The notes beneath the pieces are model-generated. The model had not been told where the DNA came from, ran no database searches, and saw only the letters and a program-made list of their open reading frames with translations. From the NCBI RefSeq assembly GCF_019175385.1, contig NC_083339.1, forward strand, positions 77,086,307-77,150,306: a stretch of DNA of 64,000 nucleotides. Direction: 5' to 3'. Source of the stretch: Lycium barbarum. Lineage: Eukaryota; Streptophyta; Magnoliopsida; Solanales; Solanaceae. The position numbers were made by a program, and so were the translations under genes. The stretch's first letter is position 1, and each line of letters begins with the position of its first letter. Positions 11,831 through 22,633 of this stretch are shown here, one piece after another.

Positions 11831-11846
11831 CAAAAGGGGGGAAGAG
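11831..11846 (+). other. Polypurine tract of internal domain 1
   Basis: CAAAAGGGGGGAAGAG directly precedes LTR2, and follows the conserved block AACATTCGAGGATGAATGTT, itself an inverted repeat. It primes plus-strand DNA synthesis in this class of elements. The same arrangement stands at 19401..19416, at 26813..26826 in element C, and at 43268..43283 on the minus strand in element H. Confidence 0.85.
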
Positions 11847-14232
11847 TGTTACACCTCGGAAATTTCCCCGTGAACGTACAACGGATAGACCAACGAAGTG
11901 TATGAGTGTGCGATGTTTTACTAAGTAGGGAATGACTATTTATGAATTTTGAAAATGAGAAAGTTACATATTTGCACATCGACCAAGTGGGTCGTAAAAT
12001 AGAATACGACCCGTAAAGTTGTTTACGGACCGTAAACTGCCATCGTCCTTCAACATTCCAAAAACTTCACCTTTCTGCCAAATGACGAAATGGTCAAATA
12101 CGACTCAGAATACGGATCGTAAACTGAAATACAGCCCGTAAACTGTGTCCGTAAATCACCACATCTAAGCCTGAGTTTTTGGTTTTGATATCCTTAAATA
12201 CGGTCGTGAAGGATGGACCGTAAACCAGAATACGGTTCGTAAACTGGGTTTACGACTACTGTGCATCCCGACTACAGTTGATAAAAATCAGATTTTGTGA
12301 TTAATATAAGGGACCCTTTTCATTCATTTTCATTTCATTTCTCATCTACACAACTCAAGAGAACTCTAGAACATTCCAAACATTTCATCCACAAGAATTT
12401 AAGGGAAATTAGTGGTCAACTACATGAAATCCATGGAACCAAGGGTGTGAAGCTCATCAAAGTTCATTTACACCAAGAAATTGCAAAGGAAGTGAAATAG
12501 GGTTTTCGGCATAAAAGAGTGTTGTTGCTCAAGGCTTGTTCCAACACTACCCAAGGTAAGTTTGATGACCTTCTCATGATGATTGAAGCATTAATACATT
12601 GAAACACTTAGATTATAGAAGAGTGTAGTAAAATGGGTCATAAAATAAGATTGCATTATGAATGTTGATGAGTTGGGAGTATAAATATGTTATAAATGAC
12701 GTGTAGACCATGAAATAGGTGTGATGTATGAGAAAATGTGATGATGAGCTAAAACCCATAAATGTGGAGAAATTAAAGAAAAATGGTGTAATGTGGTAAA
12801 CGTAGATAAATGATGATTGTTGAATACAATATTGTGAACGTTGTTGTGAGTGTTTGGGAGTTAATATAGAATATGGGAAAAGTAGTATAAACGAAGAAAG
12901 TGCCGCCCAATGTTCCCTAAAAATAGTAGCGCGTTCTTATAGTCGATTAACTAACGAAAATGCGAATTCTCTTTTGAAAGTAGAAACGCGATATCGAAGG
13001 AGAACAAGCGAACGATAGCTTAGTTAAACATCAAAGGTATATGAGGCTAGTCCCTTCTTTCTAATGGCATGAATCTCATAGCATAATTTTCCTCCGCTTC
13101 ATGAGTCCCTATATTCCGGAAAGCTAAAAGCCTATATCCATGAATGGTAATAAAAGATAAGAGATATGATATGATGATCTTAAAATGGCATGATGTTATT
13201 TATTGCTCACACTCACCTTATATGTTAGTTCCTTCAAGGTGAGGCAGGATGTCGATAATTTCTCCATAATGAAATCGGGGGATCACGACCTTACGTCACC
13301 CTGATAAAGTAAAGTTGTTCATAAGCCTTATGCATGTATTGTGATAAGTATGTTACGATAAGAATATTATGATGAGCATGTATTATGATGATATAACACA
13401 GCGCCTAGTTGGCCGGGCAGTCACCGCTAAGGCGGGCAGCTATACGATACACCATGGCCAAATGGCATTGGAAGACACCACTAGTGGGCGACATGAGATG
13501 TTACCCCGGACGCGGGAGGCCTTGACGCAGGCTAATGTTATGATTATCACATCGATCCGATATGGACGGGAAGCTTATACATTACTACACCGCCCCTATA
13601 TAAGCGGGTAGCTTATACATTATGCATACATGATATGATGACGAGTATGAGTAAGACAGCATGGCTTAATTCTTTTATACATGACAGTTCGACATAGATG
13701 TTCCATATTGATATTTACTTTATGTCATTGTTCTATTTCATTGTTTATGCCTCTCATACTCAATACAATATTCGTACTGACGTCCGTTTTCTTTGGATGC
13801 TGTGATCATGCCCACAGGTAGACAGGGAGGAGAGCTCGACCCAGACCAGCAGTAGCCGTCAGCTGATAGAAAGCACTCCTTTGTTCAGAGGTGCTTGTGA
13901 CCATTCTTTTGTGTATATTCATGTATATGTATTTTTAGGGATGACGGGGTCCTGTCCCGTCCTTATGCTTAGCACTCCAGTAGAGGCTCGTAGATGTGCT
14001 GTGTGGGTTAGATGGTCTCAAGAGATTCTATTATATGTATATATATTATTTTGATGGCTGAAAGGCAAATGTATTTAAAAAGTATTTATGTTTCCATATA
14101 AAATATGATTTTCCTACAATTTGAGTATAAAGCTGATAAAAGACCATTAAATGAGCAGGATAATTAATAGCATGAGTGGTGCTCGGTGGCTAGCCTCGGG
14201 TACCCGTCACGGCCCCTAGCTGGGTAGTGACA
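11847..14232 (+). repeat. LTR2 (shared middle LTR) of element B
   Basis: It starts TGTTACACCTCGG and ends GGGTAGTGACA. It lies between the polypurine tract of domain 1 and the primer-binding site of domain 2 (14237..14250), so it serves both units. It lacks about 30 bases present near 2458 in LTR1 and near 20237 in LTR3. It carries the palindrome array at 11993..12250, the TATA box at 12305, the hairpin pair at 13761..13799 (stem 2 as CGTCC/GGATG, with a G-U pair) and the CAG|GTA site at 13815..13820. Confidence 0.93.
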
Positions 14233-14236
14233 AAAG

Positions 14237-14250
14237 TGGTATCAGAGCGG
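14237..14250 (+). other. Primer-binding site of internal domain 2
   Basis: TGGTATCAGAGCGG follows the end of LTR2 by four bases. It matches the initiator-tRNA-Met primer site better than the copy at 4078. Confidence 0.9.
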
Positions 14251-14438
14251 TTCAGTCCTAGGAAGTTTCTACGAGCCGTGTCTAGTAGAGACTTGTTTAT
14301 GGTGTGTTGCGCGCCACATCAATAAACAAGAGGCTACAAGGCATTTAGGAAAAATGACCATCCTTCTTCTTATGAAATCGTGCGATAGAGCCATGTATAA
14401 GACTTTATCCTCCCTAATAGTATGTTGTGATTTCAGAA

Positions 14439-15802
14439 AGCCGCCAATGGGAAAGGTTACAGCCGCCCAGAAGGGCAAGACTACGGCTAAGAGGCGGGTA
14501 GAAAGACAGCCTTCGATGAATACAGAAGAAGGCGAATCATATAATGAGGCCTTATCGAATACTTCTTCTACCCTGCCTAATGTGGAAAAACAAGGAGGAG
14601 CTCCAGCTCCAATTCTTCCACCGGTTGCTTCGCATCAACAAGTAACCGAGGCCATTCAGTTATTGATGCAATTGGTTGCCGCTCATGCACAACGACAAAA
14701 TGCGAGTTCAAGCGATCGGGCAGCAAGTACCAAAGCCCGTGATTTTATGAGCTTAAATTCTCCGGAGTTTTTCGGGTCAAAGCCGGATGAAGACCCGCAA
14801 GGTTTCATAGATGAGGTACCGAGGACTTTGAAAATTGTCCATGCCTCTGAAACTGAATCCGTGGAGTTGGCATCTTATAGACTCCGGGATGTGGCTGTTT
14901 TGTGGTATAACAACTGGGTATTATCAAGAGGAGAGAATGCGCCTCCTCCGATTTGGCAAGAATTCGTGGATGCATTTATTCGTCACCATTTTCCACCCGA
15001 GGTCCGCCGAGCTAGAACGGATAGGTTTCTAAATCTGAGGCAAGGAAATATGAGTGCCCGGGAGTATAGCATGCAATTTAATTCTTTGGCTAGATATGCC
15101 CCGACTATTGTGGCCGACATGGGAGATCGGGTACATTGATTTGTTAGTGGCCTAGGGCCCCATCTATTCAGAGATTGTTTGACGGCTTCCTTGCAAGACG
15201 GGATGGATATTTCCCAAATACAGGCCCATGCTCAGAATTTAGAGGGGCGACAACAACCACCAAGGAATGATCGTGATAATTAAAGAAGGCAAGACAAGAG
15301 GGCGAGATCTATGGGAGTAGGCAGTGGTTATAGAGGGGGATCAAGGCAGACATATTCTGGTTACTCAGGCTAGTCAGTGACCAGTGCACCTCCTCGATTT
15401 ACAGGTAGGAGATTTGATCGCTCCTTCCGCTCAGGACAGGCCCAAGTTCGAGGACTCCAGAATCCCAATTTAGGGAAGATTATAGCTAGAGGAGACCCCC
15501 AGTACCGCGATGCAGCCAGTGCGGTAGATTGCATTTCGGACAGTGTCACCAGGGATTGGACGCCTGCTATACTTGCGGCCAAGTTGGGCACATAATGAGA
15601 GATTGCCCGTCGATGAGTGGCAGAGTTGGAGTTCAGCACACAGGCTCAGCAGCCGGTTCCTCGTCAGCGAGCTCGGTAGGGCCAGGCTCCCCAGATGTCA
15701 ACAGGCTGAGGTAGAGGCAGAGGGGCAGTATCTACTTCAGGTGCCACCCATCCCCGCGTATATGCTTTAGCCGGACGACAGGATCGCGAGTCCTCCCTGG
15801 AT
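14439..15802 (+). pseudogene. gag of element B, copy 2 (start lost, several stops)
   Basis: This is the second gag copy, close to the one at 4279. The original start codon is AAG here (14438..14440), while the preceding TTTCAG is kept. A later in-frame ATG (14447) or an upstream one could be used. Stops that are sense codons in copy 1 stand at 15137 (TGA), 15281 (TAA) and 15371 (TAG). The zinc knuckle C-X2-C-X4-H-X4-C is encoded at 15565..15606. A frameshift near 15700 separates it from the protease. It has the extra base at 15193 that copy 1 lacks, so copy 2 keeps the original frame there. Confidence 0.87.
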
Positions 15803-18102
15803 GTGGTTACAGGTATATTGTCTATATTCTCCCGTGATGTGTATGCATTGATAGATCCCGGTTCTACGCTCTCTTATATTACTCCATATGTTGCTGGTTG
15901 TATCGGGCTGAAACCCGAGTCAATCAAACCTTTTGAGGTACTCACTCCGGTTTGTGATCCCGTGATAGCAAGGAAAGTGTACAAAAATTGTGTCATTGTG
16001 ATATGTGATCGTCAGACCTAAGCTGATTTGATTAAGCTGAAAATGATAGATTTCGATGTAATCATGGGTATGGATTGGTTGGCCTCGTGTTATGCAAATG
16101 TTGATTGCCGCACGAAAGTGATTCGATTTCAATGCTTGAATGGAAGGGTAATGCAACATCTCCAAAGGGTAGGTTTATTTCCTACCTTAAGGCAAGGAAG
16201 ATGCTAGCCAAGGGTTATATTTATCATTTAGTTTGGGTTCATGACACCGAGTCAAAGCCACCAACTTTCCAATCAGTTCTGGTAGTGAATGAATTTCCGG
16301 ATGTATTCCCAGACGAACTTCCAGGTCTTCCTCCGGAAAGAGAGATTGACTTCGCCATTGATGTGTTGCCGAACACCAAGCCTATTTCTACTCCTCCTTA
16401 TCGAATGGCTCCAGAGGAATTAAAAAAGCTAAAGGCGCAGTTGAAAGACTTTCTTGAAAAGGGGTTTATTAGACCCAGTTCATCACCGTGGGGAGCACCA
16501 GTCTTGTTTGTAAGGAAGAAAGACGGATCTCTACGAATGTGTATGTACTATAGGCAGTTGAACAAGGTGACGATAAAGAAAAGATATCCTCTTCCGAGGA
16601 TTGATGATTTGTTTGATCAGCTGCAGGGTGCCAAGTGGTTTCCTAAAATCGACTTGAGGTCGGATTATCATCAAGTGAGAGTTAGAGAAGCGGATATTCC
16701 CAAGACGGCTTTCAGGACAAGATATGGCCATTATGAGTTTCGAGTAATGTCATTTGGGTTGACTAATGCTCCGGCCGTGTTTATGAACTTGATGAATAAT
16801 GTGTTCAGGACACTCTTGGATTTATTTGTAATAGTATTTATTGATGATATTCTGGTATATTCTCGCACTGAATCAGAACATGCAGATCGTTTGCGAATCG
16901 TTCTTGGCATTCTTCGAGCCCGGGAATTACATGCAAAATTTTCAAAGTGTGAGTTTTGGCTGAATTCTGTAACATTTCTGGGCCATGTCATTTCAAATGA
17001 TGGCATTCGAGTCGACACTCAGAAAATTGAAGCTGTGAAGACTTGACCAAGGCCTACGATGCCTACAGAAGTTCGTAGTTTTTTGGGTTTGGCAGGATAC
17101 TATAGAAGATTCGTAGAGGGCTTTTCATCTATTTCAGCCCCATTGACGAAGCTAACCCAGAAGTCAGCCAAATTTCAATGGAATGATGCTTGTGAGCGCA
17201 GCTTCCAAGATTTGAAAGACAGACTGACCTCAGCTCCGATCTTAACACTTCCAAAAGGGTCAGATGGCTATGTGGTGTATTGAGACGCTTCCGGTGTTGG
17301 ACTAGGATTCGTATTGATGCAGCATGGGAAAGTTATTGCATATGCTTCGAGACAATTACGGAAACATGAAGGGAATTATCCGACTCATGATCTCGAATTG
17401 GCTGCAGTTATTCATGCCTTAAAGATATGGAGGCATTATTTGTATGGTGTGCATGTTGATATCTATACAGATCACAAAGGCCTTCAGTACATTTTCAAGC
17501 AGAAGGAGTTGAACCTGCGGCAGAGGCGGTGGTTAGAATTATTGAAGGATTATGATGTGGACATTTTGTATCACCCTGGAAAAGCGAATGTAGTAGCCGA
17601 TGCGCTTATCCGCCGATCAATGGGCAGTTTATGTGAAGTCCCTCCTGAAAAGAAAGAGATGGTTCATGAACTCTGCCAATTAGCTAATCTTGGAGTGCGG
17701 GTGATTGATTCGAGTAATGCAGGGATTGGCATCAATGACCCCATGACTTCGTCCTTGGATGTAGAAGTGAAAGAATGGAAATATGAAGATCCTCAATTGC
17801 ATCACTACAGAGATACGTCTTATGGAAAAGAGAAGTCTTCATTTGAAGTTTCTATAGATGGAATTCTTAGGTACCGAGGTAGATTATGTGTGCCGAATGT
17901 AGCTGAATTGCGCAGACGAATTCTTGAAGAAGCACATTGTTCTCGGTATTCTATTCATCCAGGTGCTACTAAAATGTATCATGATCTCAAGATGATGTAT
18001 TGGAGGGATGGCATGAAGAGAGACATAGCCGAATTTGTAATGCAGTGTCCAAATTGCCAACAAGTAAAGATCGAACATCAGAAGCCAGGAGGCTTATTGT
18101 AA
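15803..18102 (+). pseudogene. pol of element B copy 2: protease, RT, RNase H, integrase zinc finger
   Basis: The protease active site D-P-G-S-T (about 15862) is intact. A TAA at 16019 and a deletion of about 16 bases near 16133 break the link to reverse transcriptase. RT then runs open from 16105 to 17046 with the FIDD catalytic box intact, and stops at TGA 17044..17046, where copy 1 has TGG. RNase H is cut by TGA at 17281 (TGT in copy 1). It then runs open through [20 protein letters not shown] and into the integrase H-H-C-C region until TAA at 18100 (CAA in copy 1). No solo LTR interrupts this copy, which is what proves the TGAAG insertion in copy 1. Confidence 0.9.
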
Positions 18103-19213
18103 GCAATAGAAATCCGTACTTGGAAATGCGAAGTGATCAACATGGATTCTATCGTGGGGTTACCTCGTTCTCGAGGCAGGTATGGTTCTATATGGGTGAT
18201 CGTGGATAGATTAACAAAGGCTGCTCATTTTCTTCCAGTCAAAACTACCTACTCAGCAGAAGACTATGCGAGGTTGTATCTCAAGGAAATTGTGCGACTC
18301 CATAGTATACCATTATCTATTATAACAGATAGAGGAGCACTGTTTACAACCAGGTTTTGGAAGTCCTTCCAAGAAGGTCTAGGTACTCAAGTAAAGCTTA
18401 GCACGACGTTTCATCCGCAGACCGATGGACAAGTCGAGCGTACTATCCAGGCCTTGGAAGATATGCTACGAGCATGTGTGCTGGATTTCGGTGGAAGTTG
18501 GGACGATCATTTACCGCTAATCGGATTTGCATATAATAATAGCTATCATTCCAGCATTCAAATGGCTCCATATGAAGCTTTATATGGAAGGAAATGTAGA
18601 TCCCCCATCAGGTGGTTTGAAATAGGAGAAGCACAACTAGTAGGCCCTGAATTGATTCAAGAAGCGGTGGAAAAAGTTAAGGTGATCCGAGATCGATTGT
18701 TAACAGCCCAAAGGCGTCAAAAGTCTTATGCGGACAATCGCCGACGAAACTTGGAATTTCAAGTTGGTAATTGGGTATTTTTGAAAGTATCGCCAATGAA
18801 AGGGGTAATGAGATTTGGTAAGAAAGGGAAGCTAAGCCCTAGATACATTGTACCCTACAGAATTTCCGCAAGGTCATGTAGCCTATGAATTGGATTTGCC
18901 TTCGGAGCTTGAATCAGTCCACCCAGTTTTCCACGTTTCGATGCTCCGCAAGTGTATTGGAGATCCCACAAAGATTGTTCCGATAGATGATGTGCAAGTA
19001 ACAGAAAAGCTAATCTATGAAGAAGTGCCTATTGCTATCCTCAACAGGCAAGCGCGAAAACTCCGAAACAAAGAGGTAGTCTCAGTTAAAGTCTTGTGGC
19101 GAAAAATTAACTGGGAAGAAATGACTTGGGAAGTGGAAGAGAGTATGAAGTCTAAGTATCCGCATTTATTTCGACCCCCAGGAGAGATTCAAGATGACAC
19201 GTCAACGATATGA
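18103..19213 (+). pseudogene. pol of element B copy 2: integrase core and chromodomain-like end
   Basis: The integrase core is open from about 18133 to 18888, with [17 protein letters not shown] and QTDGQVERTIQ, which carries the DDE residues. A small deletion near 18864, seen against copy 1 at 11285, shifts the frame. The last part, 18848..19213, holds the RKLRNKEVVSVKVLWR segment and ends with KYPHLFRPPGE. After the stop about 200 bases remain before the polypurine tract. This stretch is well kept between copies (11640..11830 and 19210..19400) and is non-coding. Confidence 0.88.
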
Positions 19214-19400
19214 AGTACGTATGCTTATTTTTCATGCTTTTGGTCGTGTGTGGCCACAGATATGTCGATGTTGTGATGTAGCCCTGTGAGGCGATGATAT
19301 TATGGGATGTTGTGACAGGTTGGTAGTGCAAAATTACAGGGGAAACTCTGGCGAAATTTTCGTAGAATCCCGAGTGCTTAACATTCGAGGACGAATGTTC

Positions 19401-19416
19401 CAAAAGGGGGGAAGAG
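19401..19416 (+). other. Polypurine tract of internal domain 2
   Basis: CAAAAGGGGGGAAGAG stands immediately before LTR3, after the inverted repeat CATTCGAGGACGAATG. Confidence 0.87.
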
Positions 19417-21817
19417 TGTTACACCTCGGAAATTTCCCCGTGAACGTACAACGGGTAGACCAACGAAGTGTATGAGTGTGCGATGTTTTACTAAGTAAGG
19501 AATGACTATTTATGAATTTTGGAAATGAGAAAGTTACAGATTTGCACTTCGACCCAGTGGGTCGTAAAACAGAATACGGCCCGTAAAGTGGTTTACGAAC
19601 CGTAAACTGTTTTACGGACCGTAAACTGCCATCATCCTTCAACATTCCAAAAACTTATACTTTTTGTCAAATGAAGAAATGGTTAAATACGACTCAGAAT
19701 ACGGACCGTAAAGTGAAATACGGCCAGTAAACTGTGTCCGTAAATCACCACGTCTCAGCCTGAGGTTTTGGTTTTGATATGCTTAAATACGGTCGTGAAG
19801 GACGGAACGTAAACCAGAATACGGTTCGTAAACTTGGTTTACGACCACTGTGCATCCCGACTACTGTTAATAAAAATGAAATTTTGTGATTAATATAAGG
19901 GACCCTTTTCATTGATTTTCATTTCATTTCTCATCTACACAACTCAAGAGAACTCTAGAACATTCCAAACTTTTCATCCACAAGAATTTAAGGGAAATTA
20001 GTGGTCAACTACATGAAATCCATGGCACCAAGGGTGTGAAGCTCATCAAAGTTCATCTACACCAAGAAATTGCAAAGGAAGTGAAATAGGGTTTTTGGCA
20101 TAAAAGAGTGTTATTGCTCAAGGCTTGTTCCAACACTACCCAAGATAAGTTTGATGACCTTCTAATGATGATTGAAGCATTAATACTTTGAACACTTAGA
20201 TTATAGAAGAGTGTAGTAAAATTGGTCATAAAATGTGAATAGTGCCATAATTGAATGATAGTTAGATTGCATTATGAATGTTGATGAGTTGGGAGTATAA
20301 ATATGTTATAAATGACGTGTAGACCATGAAATAGGTGTGATGTATGAGAAAATGTGATGATGAGCTAAAACCCATAAATGTTGAGAAATTAAAGAAAAAT
20401 GGTGTAATGTGGTAAACGTAGATAAATGATGATTGTTGAATACAATATTGTGAACGTTGTTGTGAGCGTTTGGGAGTTAATATAGAATATGGGAAAAGTA
20501 GTATAAACAAAGGAAGTGCCGCCCAATGTTCCCTAAAAATAGTAGCGCGTTCTTATAGTCGATTAACTAACGTAAATGCGAATTCTCTTTTGAAGGTAGA
20601 AACGCGATATCGAAGGAGAACAAGCGAACGATAGCTTAGTTCAACGTCAAAGGTATGTGAGGCTAGTCCCTTCTTTCTAATGGCATGAATCTCATAGCAT
20701 AATTTTCCTCCGCTTCATGATTCCCTATATTCCAGAAAGCTAAAAGCCTATATCCATGAATGGTAATATAAGATAAGAGATATGATATGATGATCTTAAA
20801 ATGGCATGATGTTATTTATTGCTCACACTCACCTTATATGTTAGTTCCTTCAAGGTGAGGCAGGATGTCGATAATTGCTCCATAATGAAATCGGGGGATC
20901 ACGACCTTACGTCACCCCGATAAAGTAAAGTTGTTCATAAGCCTTATGCATGTATTGTGATAAGTATGTTACAATAAGAATATTATAATGAGAATGTATG
21001 ATGATGATATAACACCGCGCCTAGTTGGCCGGGCAGTCACCGCCAAATGGCATGGGAAGACACCACTAGTGGGCGACATGAGATGATACCCCGGACGCGG
21101 CAGGCCTGGACGCAGGCTAATGTTATGATTATCACACCGATCCGATATGGACGGCCAGCTTATACATTACTACACCGCACCTATATGAGCGGGCAGCTTA
21201 TACATTATACATACATGATATGATGACGAGTATGAGTATGACAGCATGGCTTAATTCTTTTATACATGACAGTTAGATATAGATGTTGCATACTGATATT
21301 TCATTTATGTCATTGTTCTATTTCAATGTTTATGCCTCTCATACTCAGTACAATATTCGTACTGATGTCCATTTTCTTTAGACGCTGTGATCATGCCCAC
21401 AGGTAGACAGGGAGGAGAGCTCGACCCAGACCAGCAGTAGCCGTCAGCTGATTGAAAGCACTCCTTTGTTCGGAGGTGCTTATGACGATTCTTTTGTGTA
21501 TATTCATGTATATGTATTTTTGGGCATGACGGGGTCCTGTCCAGTCCTTATACTTAGCACTCCAGTAGAGGCTCGTAGATGCGCAGTGTGGGTTAGATGG
21601 TCTCACGAGATACTTTTATATGTATATATATTATTTTGATGGCCGAGAGGCTAATGTATTTAAAAAGTATTTATGTTTCCATATAAAATATGATTTTCCT
21701 ACAATTTGAGTATAAAGCTGATAAAAGACCATTAAATGAGCAAGATAAGTAGTAGCACGAGTGGTGCTCGGTGGCTAGCCCCGGGTACCCGTCACGGCCC
21801 CTAGCTGGGTCGTGACA
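19417..21817 (+). repeat. LTR3 of element B
   Basis: It starts TGTTACACCTCGG and ends GGGTCGTGACA, followed by the duplicated TTCAC. It contains an extra unit TTTACGGACCGTAAACTG near 19601 in the palindrome array compared with LTR1 and LTR2. It lacks about 30 bases near 21040. The TATA box is at 19894. Hairpin stem 1 is perfect (CAGTAC 21346, GTACTG 21359), but stem 2 is partly broken by substitutions. Confidence 0.93.
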
Positions 21818-22615
21818 TTCACCGAGCCCCTCACTAGAGGGCCGGGTACGTATGTATATATATGATGATATGATTATGGCACCGAGTCCCATGAAGGGCC
21901 GGGTATGGTATATGATGACTTTATTCACCACATCCCATAATGGGCCGAGTATGGTATATGATATAGACATGCATGATTCTCATCTCGTAAGGCACAGGTG
22001 CATTGGTATCTTTGATAATCATACTTGCCTCCTGTAATCTTCTATTCAGTTATGATTATCTTTATTGTATTTCAATGCTTTATATACTCAGTACACATCT
22101 CGTACTGACCCTCTTTCTTCGGGGGGCTGCGTTTCATGCCCGCAGGTACAGACACTCAGTTTGGTGATCCTGCAGCTTAGGACTTCTGCTCAGTTGTTTT
22201 GGAGAGCTCCATTGTTCCGGAGCCTAGATTATTTTGGTACAGATCTTTTGATGCCGACTTATGCATATCCAGGGGTACGGCGAGCCCCTGTCCCGTCATA
22301 TTTCACTTGTACACTCTTAGAGGTCTGTAGACATATGTGGGTTGTATATAGGTTTTGGTCAGCTGTGTAGATATGCTTTGTTTTAGATCTTCCCGTATAT
22401 AGTGGCAGCCCTGTCGGCTTACGTATTGTGTTATGCTTTGGTCAGCTGTGACTCCTCAGGAGACAAGTTTATGATGATATATGGCATTGGGAATCTATAG
22501 TTGCTTTTATAAGTTTCCATTCCGTCCTTAGTTTCAGTCTGACTATATCTAACAGGTTCGTATACGAGTGTCCAGCTCGGGCACAAGTCATGGCCCATGG
22601 GGTTGGGTCGTGACA
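21818..22615 (+). repeat. Element C 5' LTR, right part
   Basis: This is the continuation of the LTR interrupted at 1659. The first five bases are the second copy of TTCAC. It matches 32121..32915 of the 3' LTR and ends GGGTTGGGTCGTGACA at 22615. It contains tandem CACTAGAGGGCCGGGTA-like units, hairpin stem 1 (CAGTAC 22089, GTACTG 22102), stem 2 (CCCTC 22109, GGGGG 22121) and CGCAG|GTACAG at 22141..22150. Confidence 0.92.
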
Positions 22616-22619
22616 AAAG

Positions 22620-22633
22620 TGGTATCAGAGCAG
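22620..22633 (+). other. Primer-binding site of element C
   Basis: TGGTATCAGAGCAG lies four bases after the LTR end. It fixes 22615 as the end of the 5' LTR and sets the orientation of element C as plus. Confidence 0.92.

Larger units (their letters stand above)
1660..21817 (+). mobile_element. Element B: tandem LTR retrotransposon with three LTRs and two internal domains
   Basis: The element begins TGTTACACC, ends TCGTGACA, and is flanked on both sides by the 5-base duplication TTCAC (1655..1659 and 21818..21822). Inside are LTR1 (1660..4073), internal domain 1 (4074..11846), LTR2 (11847..14232), internal domain 2 (14233..19416) and LTR3 (19417..21817). Each internal domain has its own primer-binding site, gag, pol and polypurine tract. 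After removing the solo LTR nested at 7228..9809, the two internal domains are nearly equal in length, about 5.18 kb each. LTR2 acts as the 3' LTR of the first unit and the 5' LTR of the second. A single target-site duplication round the whole unit means it behaves as one insertion, or arose by recombination between LTRs of two copies. The family is Ty3/gypsy chromovirus, Tekay/Del-like, judged from gag, RT, integrase and the C-terminal chromodomain-like segment. Confidence 0.92.
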
